Assembly: GCF_025917685.1 (NCBI RefSeq)
Contig: NZ_CP089518.1
Coordinates: 255,001 to 270,000, forward strand
Length of the DNA stretch: 15,000 nucleotides
Reading direction: 5' to 3'
DNA from: Bacillus cereus
GTDB taxonomy: Bacteria; Bacillota; Bacilli; Bacillales; Bacillaceae_G
Each line of letters opens with the position of its first letter. Position 1 is the stretch's first letter. Below are positions 1 to 7,046 of this stretch, piece by piece. The notes under the pieces were generated by a model that worked only from the letters and a program-made list of their open reading frames with translations, was not told where the DNA came from and did no database searches. Position numbers and translations under genes: made by a program.

Positions 1-475
<475 letters not shown>

Positions 476-525
476 TATAATATGTAGCAAATGTTATCTA
501 GTTTTGAAGGAATATGCCTTCATAG

Positions 526-641
526 TTTGGTGATGATGGCAGAGAGGTCACACCCGTTCCCATACCGAACACGGAAGTTAAGCTCTCTAGCGCCGATGGT
601 AGTTGGGACCTTGTCCCTGTGAGAGTAGGACGTCGCCAAGC
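526..641 (+). rRNA. 5S ribosomal RNA
   Basis: A 116-nt 5S rRNA starts with TTTGGTGATGATGGC and ends with GTCGCCAAGC. The two ends are complementary and form helix I. The internal conserved stretch CACCCGTTCCCATACCGAAC is present at about 550-569. It sits about 50 nt after 23S and just before the tRNA genes, as is normal for a Bacillus rrn operon. The ends are assigned by the terminal helix and may be off by 1-2 nt. Confidence 0.97.
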
Positions 642-653
642 TATTTATATCAT

Positions 654-730
<77 letters not shown>

Positions 731-732
731 AT

Positions 733-808
733 GGTCCCGTGGTGTAGTGGTTAACATGCCTGCCTGTCACGCAGGAGATCGCCGGTTCGACCCCGGTCGG
801 GACCGCCA
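733..808 (+). tRNA. tRNA-Asp, anticodon GTC
   Basis: A 76-nt tRNA starting two bases after tRNA-fMet, with encoded CCA. The acceptor stem GGTCCCG pairs with CGGGACC. The anticodon stem is CCTGC/GCAGG (759-763/771-775) and the anticodon GTC is at 766-768, so it decodes aspartate GAC/GAU codons. The T arm (GCCGGTTCGACCCCGGT) is canonical. It is the last gene of the rrn operon, since terminators follow. Confidence 0.96.
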
Positions 809-826
809 TTTTATATAAAGAAAAGA

Positions 827-854
827 ACGAAACAAGTTGTTTCGTATTTTTTTA
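827..854 (+). terminator. rrn/tRNA operon terminator 1
   Basis: The arms ACGAAAC (827-833) and GTTTCGT (839-845) form a 7-bp stem with a five-base loop. A run of seven T follows from 847. It lies 19 nt after the tRNA-Asp CCA, where the rRNA operon should end. The stem is only moderately GC-rich, and a second hairpin follows at 893. Confidence 0.7.
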
Positions 855-892
855 TTTGTTTTAACAAAAAACTAATAAAGACAGTCAAACTA

Positions 893-921
893 TCCTTAGG
901 AAAACTCCTAAGGACTTTTTT
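893..921 (+). terminator. rrn/tRNA operon terminator 2
   Basis: A perfect 9-bp stem (TCCTTAGGA 893-901, loop AAAC, TCCTAAGGA 906-914) is followed by C and six T. It is a canonical Rho-independent terminator. With the hairpin at 827 it gives the rrn operon two terminators in tandem, which would limit read-through into tsaE. Confidence 0.85.
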
Positions 922-937
922 ATATATTTAAAACCTG

Positions 938-943
938 TATAAT
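938..943 (+). promoter_or_regulatory. Probable -10 box of the tsaEB-rimI-tsaD promoter
   Basis: A perfect TATAAT lies 17 nt after the end of the second rrn terminator. No good -35 hexamer is at the right distance: the region 915-922 is the terminator T-run. Transcription would start near 950, about 33 nt before the tsaE start. It is called from the -10 match and position only. Confidence 0.45.
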
Positions 944-982
944 AAAGAGCAGAGAACATTGTGAATAAAGTAGGTGAAGTCT

Positions 983-1456
983 GTGAGTAAATATGAAGTA
1001 ACAACAAAATCTTCTGAGGAAACACAAAGATTATCAGAAAAACTAGGTGAACTTGTCGGGGCGCAAGATGTAATTATTTTAGAAGGAGATCTTGGAGCTG
1101 GAAAGACGACTTTTACAAAAGGACTAGCAAAGGGTCTTGGTGTGAAAAGAGTTGTAAATAGTCCTACCTTCAATATTATTAAAGAATATAAAGGGAGATT
1201 GCCGCTATATCATATGGACGTATATCGTTTAGCAGAAAGTGAAGAAGACTTAGGCTTTGATGAGTATTTCTATGGTGAAGGGATTACAGTAGTAGAATGG
1301 GCTCATTTAATAGAAGAATATTTACCGAATGAAAAGTTACAAATCAGTTTATTCCATGCTGGAGATGATACAAGGAAAATTGTACTCGAACCAATTGGAA
1401 ATCGTTATATTAGATTATGTGAGGAGCTATTACAAAATGAAAGTACTAGCAATTGA
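983..1456 (+). CDS. tsaE: tRNA t6A biosynthesis ATPase TsaE
   Basis: TsaE (B. subtilis YdiB) is the P-loop ATPase of the bacterial TsaB-TsaD-TsaE complex, which puts threonylcarbamoyl on A37 of ANN-decoding tRNAs in the cytoplasm. ATP hydrolysis by TsaE is thought to reset the complex between catalytic cycles. In this 157-residue protein the Walker A motif GDLGAGKTT is at about residues 35-43. The family motifs SPTF (60-63), HMDVYRL (77-83) and VVEW (103-106) are all present. The GTG start at 983 is chosen because AGGTGA (972-977) sits 5 nt before it. A GTG at 974 would add three residues but overlaps that ribosome binding site. The 3' end overlaps tsaB by 20 nt, so the two are probably translationally coupled. 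Confidence 0.95.
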   Translation: MSKYEVTTKSSEETQRLSEKLGELVGAQDVIILEGDLGAGKTTFTKGLAKGLGVKRVVNSPTFNIIKEYKGRLPLYHMDVYRLAESEEDLGFDEYFYGEGITVVEWAHLIEEYLPNEKLQISLFHAGDDTRKIVLEPIGNRYIRLCEELLQNESTSN

Positions 1457-2129
1457 TACTTCAAATTACGTAATGGGTGTATCCCTTATTGAGGAAGGGA
1501 ACGTGATCGGAGAAATCATTACAAATTTAACAAAAAATCATTCTGTACGTCTTATGCCAGCTGTAGAGAAACTTTTAAAAGAATGTGGTGTAAAACCGAA
1601 AGAATTGACTAAAATCGTTGTAGCAGCTGGACCTGGATCATATACAGGTGTTCGTATAGGTGTGACAGCTGCAAAAACATTAGCTTGGTCACTTCAAATA
1701 CCAATTGTAGGTGTATCAAGTTTAGAAGTAGTGGCAGCAAATGGTGCTAATTTTAAGGGATTAATCTCTCCTTTATTTGATGGTCGACGTGGTCAAATTT
1801 ACACGGGGCTATATACATATGAAGGGGAGCAGTTAACTTCAATAGAAGAAGACCGAATTATGCTTATTGTTGACTGGTTGCAAATGTTAAAAGATAAAGA
1901 ACAGCCTGTTTTATTTATTGGTAACGATGTTAAATTGCATAAAGAAACAATTATAGAATACTTAGGTGATCAAGCTGTATTTGCTCCTTTCACTAAGAAT
2001 AACCCAAGACCAAGTGAGCTAGCATTTTTAGGGTTACAAAAAGAAGAACAAGATGTGCATACGTTTGTACCTAGTTACCTTCGTTTAGCGGAAGCTGAAA
2101 CAAACTGGTTAGAAAGTCAAAAGAAGTAG
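1437..2129 (+). CDS. tsaB: tRNA t6A biosynthesis protein TsaB
   Basis: TsaB (YdiC/YeaZ) is an actin-fold (ASKHA) paralogue of TsaD. It dimerises with TsaD and acts as a scaffold for t6A synthesis rather than as the catalytic subunit. The 230-residue protein opens with the phosphate-loop-like MKVLAIDTSN. It has the family motif GPGSYTGVRIG at about residues 65-75. It lacks the HxxxH metal site of TsaD, as expected. The ATG at 1437 is chosen because it matches the usual N-terminus and has GAGGAG at 1421-1426. The frame is open further upstream, but that stretch lies inside tsaE. The stop TAG at 2127-2129 adjoins the rimI ribosome binding site. Confidence 0.95.
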   Translation: MKVLAIDTSNYVMGVSLIEEGNVIGEIITNLTKNHSVRLMPAVEKLLKECGVKPKELTKIVVAAGPGSYTGVRIGVTAAKTLAWSLQIPIVGVSSLEVVAANGANFKGLISPLFDGRRGQIYTGLYTYEGEQLTSIEEDRIMLIVDWLQMLKDKEQPVLFIGNDVKLHKETIIEYLGDQAVFAPFTKNNPRPSELAFLGLQKEEQDVHTFVPSYLRLAEAETNWLESQKK

Positions 2130-2142
2130 AGGTCTATAGAAA

Positions 2143-2586
2143 ATGGATATGATATTTAGAAAGATGGCACTCGATGATATTGCTCAAATTGTAGCTATTG
2201 AAGAAGCGTCTTTTTCAACTCCTTGGACTGCAGATGCTTTTCAACGTGAATTAGCGATGAATGAACATGCACATTATGTTGTGCTAGAAAAAGATGGTCG
2301 CGTAATTGGTTATTGTGGATTGTGGATAATTATTGATGAATCACATATAACAAATATAGCTATTTTGCCAGAGTACCGAGGTCAAAAGTTAGGAGATGCC
2401 TTATTGAAAGAGGTTATTTCGGAGGCGAAAGACCTAGGAGTAAAAACGATGACACTTGAAGTACGCGTATCAAATGAAGTAGCAAAACAGTTATACAGAA
2501 AATACGGATTTCAAAATGGTGGGATTCGTAAACGATACTATGCAGACAATCAGGAAGATGGTCTCGTAATGTGGGTGAATATATAA
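2143..2586 (+). CDS. rimI: GNAT N-acetyltransferase RimI
   Basis: This is a 147-residue GNAT-fold acetyl-CoA N-acetyltransferase of the RimI family (B. subtilis YdiD). RimI of E. coli acetylates the N-terminal alanine of ribosomal protein S18. The Bacillus substrate is not shown by the sequence. The acetyl-CoA binding motif A is clear in [20 protein letters not shown] (about residues 69-88; R79-G80-Q81-K82-L83-G84-D85-A86 is the pyrophosphate loop). The C-terminal YRKYGF motif typical of RimI is at about 117-122. AGAGG (2128-2132) lies 10 nt before the ATG. The stop codon shares one base with the tsaD start (TAATG at 2584-2588), so the genes are probably coupled. Confidence 0.92.
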   Translation: MDMIFRKMALDDIAQIVAIEEASFSTPWTADAFQRELAMNEHAHYVVLEKDGRVIGYCGLWIIIDESHITNIAILPEYRGQKLGDALLKEVISEAKDLGVKTMTLEVRVSNEVAKQLYRKYGFQNGGIRKRYYADNQEDGLVMWVNI

Positions 2587-3602
2587 TGGAAAAAAATACG
2601 ATTATACTTGGTATTGAAACAAGCTGTGATGAAACAGCAGTAGCAGTTGTTAAAAATGGAACGGAAATTATTGCGAATATCGTTGCATCACAAATTGAAA
2701 GTCATAAGCGTTTTGGTGGAGTCGTACCAGAGATTGCATCCCGTCACCATGTAGAAGAAATTACAGTTGTGCTAGAGGAAGCTTTAAAAGAAGCAAATAT
2801 CACTTTCGAGGATATTGATGCAATTGCCGTAACAGAAGGACCTGGTTTGGTTGGAGCACTTTTAATAGGTGTAAATGCAGCGAAAGCTGTGGCTTTTGCG
2901 CATGATATCCCTCTAGTTGGTGTTCATCATATTGCTGGTCATATTTATGCAAACCGTTTAGTAAAAGAAGTACAATTCCCATTACTATCACTTGTTGTAT
3001 CTGGTGGACATACGGAGCTTGTTTATATGAAAGAACACGGTTCATTTGAAGTGATTGGTGAAACACGAGATGATGCAGCAGGGGAAGCATATGATAAAGT
3101 AGCTCGTACGTTATCTATGCCATATCCAGGTGGTCCTCATATTGATCGCCTTGCACATGAAGGAAAGCCGACAATTGATTTACCTCGTGCATGGCTAGAG
3201 CCGGATTCGTATGATTTTAGCTTTAGTGGATTGAAATCGGCAGTTATCAACACTGTGCATAACGCAAAACAACGTGGTATAGAAATTGCACCGGAAGATT
3301 TAGCAGCAAGTTTCCAAGAAAGTGTAATCGACGTACTTGTAACGAAAGCGTCTCGTGCGGCGGATGCATATAACGTAAAGCAAGTGCTTCTTGCTGGTGG
3401 AGTAGCTGCTAATAAAGGGCTTCGTGCACGTTTAGAAGCAGAATTTGCACAAAAAGAAAATATAGAGCTAATTATCCCGCCTCTATCTTTATGCACAGAT
3501 AATGCAGCGATGATTGCAGCTGCAGGTACAATTGCATACGAACAAGGAAAACGTGCGACATTAGCTTTAAATGCAAATCCAGGATTAGATATTGAAGCAT
3601 AG
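2586..3602 (+). CDS. tsaD: tRNA N6-adenosine threonylcarbamoyltransferase TsaD
   Basis: TsaD (formerly Gcp, B. subtilis YdiE) transfers the threonylcarbamoyl group from TC-AMP to A37 of tRNA, working with TsaB and TsaE. The TC-AMP maker TsaC/YwlC is not in this window. The 338-residue length is normal. The N-terminal IETSCDETA (10-18) is the phosphate loop. The metal ligands H115 and H119 (HIAGH) and D305 (CTDNAAM) are present. The VSGGHTEL segment (138-145) lines the nucleotide site. The ATG at 2586 is preferred: GGTGA (2574-2578) lies 7 nt before it and it overlaps the rimI stop by one base. A GTG at 2571 in the same frame would add five residues. A hairpin within a cluster of DnaA boxes follows directly. 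Confidence 0.97.
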   Translation: MEKNTIILGIETSCDETAVAVVKNGTEIIANIVASQIESHKRFGGVVPEIASRHHVEEITVVLEEALKEANITFEDIDAIAVTEGPGLVGALLIGVNAAKAVAFAHDIPLVGVHHIAGHIYANRLVKEVQFPLLSLVVSGGHTELVYMKEHGSFEVIGETRDDAAGEAYDKVARTLSMPYPGGPHIDRLAHEGKPTIDLPRAWLEPDSYDFSFSGLKSAVINTVHNAKQRGIEIAPEDLAASFQESVIDVLVTKASRAADAYNVKQVLLAGGVAANKGLRARLEAEFAQKENIELIIPPLSLCTDNAAMIAAAGTIAYEQGKRATLALNANPGLDIEA

Positions 3603-3776
3603 TTATACACAAAATTAACCACAACCTGTGGACAAAACCCATGTTATCTGTTGATAATATGGGTTTTGTTGTGTATATAAAATGTGTATAACTTTTTTGT
3701 GGAATGTGGATAATGTGGAAAAGTTATTTTAATGTCTATTTTATAAAGGTGGATATGTGTATAAACTTGTGGATAA
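3603..3776. promoter_or_regulatory. DnaA-box cluster downstream of tsaD
   Basis: Two exact DnaA boxes (TTATCCACA, read on the minus strand) are at 3705-3713 and 3768-3776. At least seven one-mismatch boxes lie in the same 174 bp. On the plus strand they are TTATACACA 3603-3611 and TTAACCACA 3615-3623. On the minus strand they are 3627-3635, 3649-3657, 3683-3691, 3714-3722 and 3756-3764. The density and the mostly uniform orientation are far above chance even in AT-rich DNA. From memory, one of the B. subtilis DnaA-box clusters outside oriC lies next to gcp (tsaD), where it helps titrate DnaA and restrain initiation. This would be the same site in this organism. No dnaA or dnaN gene is nearby, so it is not oriC itself. 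Confidence 0.85.
3632..3669 (+). terminator. Long hairpin after tsaD, probable terminator
   Basis: The arms ACAAAACCCAT (3632-3642) and ATGGGTTTTGT (3659-3669) are perfectly complementary. An inner stem TTATC/GATAA (3644-3648/3653-3657) continues across one G-T pair to a TGTT loop, giving a stem of about 17 bp. The 3' arm is T-rich but there is no clean U-tract after it, so termination strength is uncertain. It is the only hairpin found between the end of tsaD and the convergent terminator at 4017. It lies inside the DnaA-box cluster and contains one-mismatch boxes. Confidence 0.5.
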
Positions 3777-4016
3777 AGCGGATGAGGTCTGACCTTTAAA
3801 GATATTCTTTTTCGGGAAATAAAAAACAAGAAGATATCCCCAAAAAACTTTTGAAACATCCGCCTCTTATTATATAGGTTGCTACTATTGTCAATCTTTG
3901 TCGGTAAAACGATAGTTCTTGTCGAATCATTCATATATTTTAAGTTACGGTATATATATTCAAAAAATCGTTGATATAATTTCATGTGCTAAGGCACTGA
4001 TTTTAAAATAGAAAAT
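3777..4016. other. Unassigned intergenic DNA with possible minus-strand promoter
   Basis: No convincing gene was seen in these 240 bp. An open frame on the minus strand (3644-3985) runs through the DnaA boxes, has no recognisable motif and is not called. On the minus strand, TTGACA (3894-3889) and TAATAA (3872-3867) are spaced 16 nt and could form a promoter with a start near 3860. The first bases of that transcript (GCGGATG, 3863-3857) would pair with CATCCGC at 3784-3778. That would close a structured RNA of about 85 nt. Whether such an RNA exists is unknown. Confidence 0.3.
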
Positions 4017-4061
4017 AAAAAGGATGTCTCACACATCCTCGACGTATGAGACATCCTTTTT
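4017..4061. terminator. Bidirectional terminator, end of ydiF
   Basis: A perfect 15-bp inverted repeat has arms at 4017-4031 and 4047-4061 and a 15-nt loop. One arm begins with five A and the other ends with five T, so it can end transcription in both directions. It lies 13 nt beyond the ydiF stop codon and would also stop any read-through from tsaD. Confidence 0.88.
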
Positions 4062-4073
4062 GTTTAAGTTCAC

Positions 4074-6008
4074 TTATATATGCAGTTCTTCCCATTCTGC
4101 CATACAAGCTTCAAGTTGTTCTTGTAGTGTTTGCTTTTTAGATGTAATTTCACTAGCCTTTTCATAATCTGCATATATTTCTGGTAAGCAAAGCTGATCT
4201 TCTAATGTAGCAATTTCTTCTTCAAATTCTACGATGTTTTGTTCTAGCTCCTCAATTTTCCGAGTGCGTTGACGCTCTAATTGTTTACGCTCTTTTTCTT
4301 CGAGATAATTTAATTTTTCTTGAGCTACAGTTTTTTGAACAGGTGCCTGATTTTCTTGCTGTTCTTGTTGTTCAAATTCTGCACGTTCAATCATTTCATT
4401 CTTCTTTTCAACGTAGTAATCGTAGTCACCTAAATATTCTTGTGCACCTTCTGTTGATAACTCAACAACGGTTGTCGTTACACGATTAATAAAGTAGCGG
4501 TCATGAGAGACGAATAGAAGAGTACCTGGATAATCAATTAAAGCATTCTCTAGAATTTCTTTACTATTTAAATCAAGATGGTTCGTTGGCTCATCAAGAA
4601 TTAGTAAATTTGATTTTTGCATCATAAGCTTTGCAAGAGCTAATCGGGCTTTTTGTCCACCACTAAGAGAAGATACTGGCTTTAGTACATCATCCCCTGT
4701 GAATAAAAAGTTGCCTAGTATAGTGCGAATTTCTTTTTCAGGTTGCAGAGGATATTCATCCCATAGTTCATTTAAAACTCGCTTAGAAGATGTTAAGTTA
4801 GCTTGTTCTTGATCATAATAACCAACAGATACATTTGATCCGAAAGAAACATCACCATTTAGTAGAGGTAACTTATTCACAAGTGATTTTAACAATGTGG
4901 ATTTCCCAATTCCGTTCGGTCCAACTAAAGCAACACTATCCCCACGAGTTAAGCGCATAGTTACATGTTCAATAATCGGATCTTCATCATAGCCAATAGT
5001 TGCATCTTTCACTTGTAAAACATCATTTCCGCTTTGTTTTTCAATATCAAAGTGGAAGGAAGCTGACTTAGAATCGCCCAATGGTCTAGTTAATAATTCC
5101 ATTCTGTCTAATTGTTTACGGCGACTTTGAGCGCGCTTTGTTGTAGATGCACGAGCTATATTTTTTTGCACAAAGTCTTCAAGTTTAGCAATTTCATCCT
5201 GTTGTTTTTCATACCGTTTCATCTCTTGCTCGTATAGTGCCGATTTTAAGTCTAAATATTTACTGTAGTTACCAACAAATCGTTTGCTTTCCTTATTAGA
5301 AATTTCGTATACCTGTGTAACGAGTTTATCTAAGAAATAACGGTCATGGGAAACGATTAAAATTGCGCCAGGATAACCTTGTAAATATTGTTCAAGCCAA
5401 GTTAATGTTTCAATGTCCAAATGGTTTGTAGGCTCGTCTAAAATAAGTAAATCTGGTTTAGTTAATAATAATTTACCAAGAGCTAATCGTGTTTTTTGCC
5501 CACCACTTAATGTAGAAATTGTCGTCTGGTGCATTTCAACTGGGAAGCCAAGACCGCTTAAAATCGAGCGGATATCCGCTTCGTACTGATAGCCACCTTG
5601 ATCTTTATAATCTAATTGTAATTGATCATAATCAGCTAATAATTTCTCGTATATAGCTGCATTTGAAAAGTTTTCTTCTTTGCCCATCTCTTGCTCTAGC
5701 CTTCGAAGTTTTGTCTCCATTTGCTGCAAGTGTGTAAAGACGGTTAACATTTCATCCCAAATTGTTAAAGACGTTTCTAATCCGGTATTTTGAGCTAAAT
5801 ACCCCATTGAGACATCTTTTGGTTTTATAATTTCACCACCATCATGAGATAACTCACCAGCTATTATTTTTAATAATGTAGATTTTCCGGCTCCATTTCG
5901 TCCGACTAGTGCGATACGATCTTTCGTTTGTACTTCCAATTTTATGTTTGCAAGAATCGTTTCTGCACCGTATAATTTCGAAAGCGCGTTTACTTGTAAT
6001 AAAATCAA
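4074..6008 (-). CDS. ydiF: ABC-F family ATP-binding protein YdiF
   Basis: This soluble tandem-ATPase protein of the ABC-F class has no membrane domain. ABC-F proteins bind the ribosomal E site and act on stalled or antibiotic-bound ribosomes. The exact role of YdiF is not settled. The first ATPase domain has Walker A GRNGAGKS at 36-43, signature LSGGQ at 167-171 and Walker B LLILDEPTNHLD at 187-198. The charged linker that contacts tRNA covers about 245-310. The second domain has GPNGIGKST at 363-371, LSGGQ at 448-452 and LLILDEPTNHLD at 468-479. A Glu/Lys/Gln-rich coiled coil fills about 535-640. The TTG start at 6008 gives 644 residues and has GAGGTG (6020-6015) six bases upstream. An ATG at 6062 would add 18 residues but has no such site. 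The gene name rests on its place between tsaD and rex, as in B. subtilis. Confidence 0.92.
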   Translation of the reverse strand: MILLQVNALSKLYGAETILANIKLEVQTKDRIALVGRNGAGKSTLLKIIAGELSHDGGEIIKPKDVSMGYLAQNTGLETSLTIWDEMLTVFTHLQQMETKLRRLEQEMGKEENFSNAAIYEKLLADYDQLQLDYKDQGGYQYEADIRSILSGLGFPVEMHQTTISTLSGGQKTRLALGKLLLTKPDLLILDEPTNHLDIETLTWLEQYLQGYPGAILIVSHDRYFLDKLVTQVYEISNKESKRFVGNYSKYLDLKSALYEQEMKRYEKQQDEIAKLEDFVQKNIARASTTKRAQSRRKQLDRMELLTRPLGDSKSASFHFDIEKQSGNDVLQVKDATIGYDEDPIIEHVTMRLTRGDSVALVGPNGIGKSTLLKSLVNKLPLLNGDVSFGSNVSVGYYDQEQANLTSSKRVLNELWDEYPLQPEKEIRTILGNFLFTGDDVLKPVSSLSGGQKARLALAKLMMQKSNLLILDEPTNHLDLNSKEILENALIDYPGTLLFVSHDRYFINRVTTTVVELSTEGAQEYLGDYDYYVEKKNEMIERAEFEQQEQQENQAPVQKTVAQEKLNYLEEKERKQLERQRTRKIEELEQNIVEFEEEIATLEDQLCLPEIYADYEKASEITSKKQTLQEQLEACMAEWEELHI

Positions 6009-6057
6009 TGTTTTCACCTCAAATAATTTCTTAACTTTGCCATGTTTATATTTCTCA

Positions 6058-6086
6058 ATCATACTAAAAATAGTGTATAGTTTAAA
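6058..6086 (-). promoter_or_regulatory. Candidate sigma-A promoter of ydiF
   Basis: On the minus strand, TTTAAA (6086-6081) and TATGAT (6063-6058) are separated by 17 nt. These match the sigma-A -35 and -10 consensus at 4/6 and 5/6. The start would be near 6051, leaving a leader of about 43 nt. No equally good promoter was found for rex on the other strand. Confidence 0.45.
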
Positions 6087-6115
6087 ATAAAGAGAGAATA
6101 CTTCTTCTCTTTATT
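6086..6115. repeat. Inverted repeat between ydiF and rex
   Basis: The arms AATAAAGAGA (6086-6095) and TCTCTTTATT (6106-6115) form a perfect 10-bp inverted repeat with a 10-nt centre. It lies in the divergent promoter region and touches the proposed ydiF -35. It does not resemble the Rex operator (TTGTGAAATATTTCACAA). It could be an operator or a hairpin in either leader. The function is unknown. Confidence 0.4.
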
Positions 6116-6195
6116 ATACAAGGAAATTCATGAGTGCTAAACTTTTGTATTTGATTCAAGTATATGAATAAAGATAGGAAGAGAGGAGAGGTTAT

Positions 6196-6825
6196 ATGGA
6201 TCAGCAAAAAATTCCACAGGCCACTGCCAAACGATTGCCTCTATACTATCGATTTATCCAAAACTTATCTCTTTCTGGTAAGCAACGTGTTTCATCAGCC
6301 GAATTGAGTGAAGCGGTAAAGGTTGATTCCGCAACTATTCGAAGAGATTTTTCATATTTTGGAGCGTTAGGGAAAAAAGGTTATGGATATAACGTAAATT
6401 ATTTATTATCATTTTTCCGTGAAACACTCGACCAAGATGATATAACACGTGTAGCACTTATTGGAGTAGGTAATTTAGGGACCGCTTTCTTACATTATAA
6501 TTTCACGAAAAACAATAATACAAAAATTGAAATGGCGTTTGACGTTAGTGAAGAGAAAGTTGGAACAGAAATCGGAGGCATTCCTGTATATCATTTGGAT
6601 GAACTAGAAGAACGTTTATCAACTGATATACAAGTGGCAATATTAACAGTACCCGCTACAGTAGCACAATCTGTGGCAGATAGATTGGCAGAAACGAACG
6701 TGCATGGTATTTTAAATTTCACACCAGCACGCTTAAATGTGTCAGAGAATATAAGAATTCATCATATTGATTTAGCTGTAGAGTTACAAACACTTGTGTA
6801 CTTTTTGAAGAATTATCCACAATAA
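6196..6825 (+). CDS. rex: Redox-sensing transcriptional repressor Rex
   Basis: Rex (B. subtilis YdiH) is a homodimeric repressor that reads the NADH/NAD+ ratio. It binds DNA when NADH is low and releases fermentation and respiration genes when NADH rises. The 209-residue length is normal. The winged helix occupies about residues 1-80, with recognition-helix region [14 protein letters not shown] (43-56). The Rossmann NAD-binding domain has GVGNLG at 90-95 and an acidic residue after the next strand (D116). The C-terminal helix that swaps between subunits is about 190-208. The ribosome binding site is a strong GAGGAGAGG at 6183-6191, 4 nt before the ATG. The gene is divergent from ydiF and convergent with ydiK. 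No Rex operator was seen in front of it. Confidence 0.97.
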   Translation: MDQQKIPQATAKRLPLYYRFIQNLSLSGKQRVSSAELSEAVKVDSATIRRDFSYFGALGKKGYGYNVNYLLSFFRETLDQDDITRVALIGVGNLGTAFLHYNFTKNNNTKIEMAFDVSEEKVGTEIGGIPVYHLDELEERLSTDIQVAILTVPATVAQSVADRLAETNVHGILNFTPARLNVSENIRIHHIDLAVELQTLVYFLKNYPQ

Positions 6826-6856
6826 AACGCAGAGGAAGCGACCTCTGCGTTTTATT
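6821..6856. terminator. Bidirectional terminator between rex and ydiK
   Basis: A perfect 15-bp stem has arms at 6821-6835 and 6842-6856, with a six-base loop AAGCGA and a GC-rich core ACGCAGAGG. A and T runs flank it for use on both strands. The rex stop TAA (6823-6825) lies inside one arm, and the ydiK stop (6857-6855 on the minus strand) overlaps the end of the other. Confidence 0.92.
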
Positions 6857-7046
6857 ATTGTTTTTTCTTTGTGAATTTAACTAAGATAAGGCGAAGTGCC
6901 AAATTAAAATCAATTGTTGCCATAACTGCAAATAGTATTGTCCACATATTCCAGATTGTATCTGTTACGTTCGTAATGGCGAAACGTGTAAAGATACATC
7001 CAAGAAGAAAATACAATGCAGCCATGAACAATGGTGAGTTTCTCAT
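6855..7046 (-). CDS. ydiK: Small membrane protein YdiK
   Basis: This 63-residue protein has two predicted membrane segments, about residues 5-23 (LFMAALYFLLGCIF) and 32-55 (IWNMWTILFAVMATIDFNLALRLIL). It ends in a positively charged tail KFTKKKQ, which suggests a cytoplasmic C-terminus. It matches the position and character of B. subtilis YdiK, a DUF4305-type protein of unknown function. GGAGGA at 7060-7055 lies 8 nt before the ATG. The start overlaps the ydiL stop by four bases (ATGA), so it is translationally coupled to the protease gene. A role as a partner of YdiL is inference from this coupling. Confidence 0.85.
   Translation of the reverse strand: MRNSPLFMAALYFLLGCIFTRFAITNVTDTIWNMWTILFAVMATIDFNLALRLILVKFTKKKQ

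Noticed and set aside
3137..3622. 161-codon open frame antisense to tsaD
   Set aside because: It is a shadow of the conserved tsaD frame, with no independent evidence.
3603..3776. DnaA-box cluster as the chromosomal origin
   Set aside because: There is no dnaA, dnaN, rpmH or other origin-associated gene nearby, and no clear AT-rich unwinding element in the usual arrangement. A titration-type cluster fits better.
3644..3985. 113-codon open frame on the minus strand
   Set aside because: It has no recognisable domain or good ribosome binding site, and it crosses the DnaA-box cluster. Composition resembles AT-rich intergenic DNA.
6121..6195. Rex autoregulatory operator upstream of rex
   Set aside because: No match to the TTGTGAAATATTTCACAA palindrome was found, nor a strong promoter.
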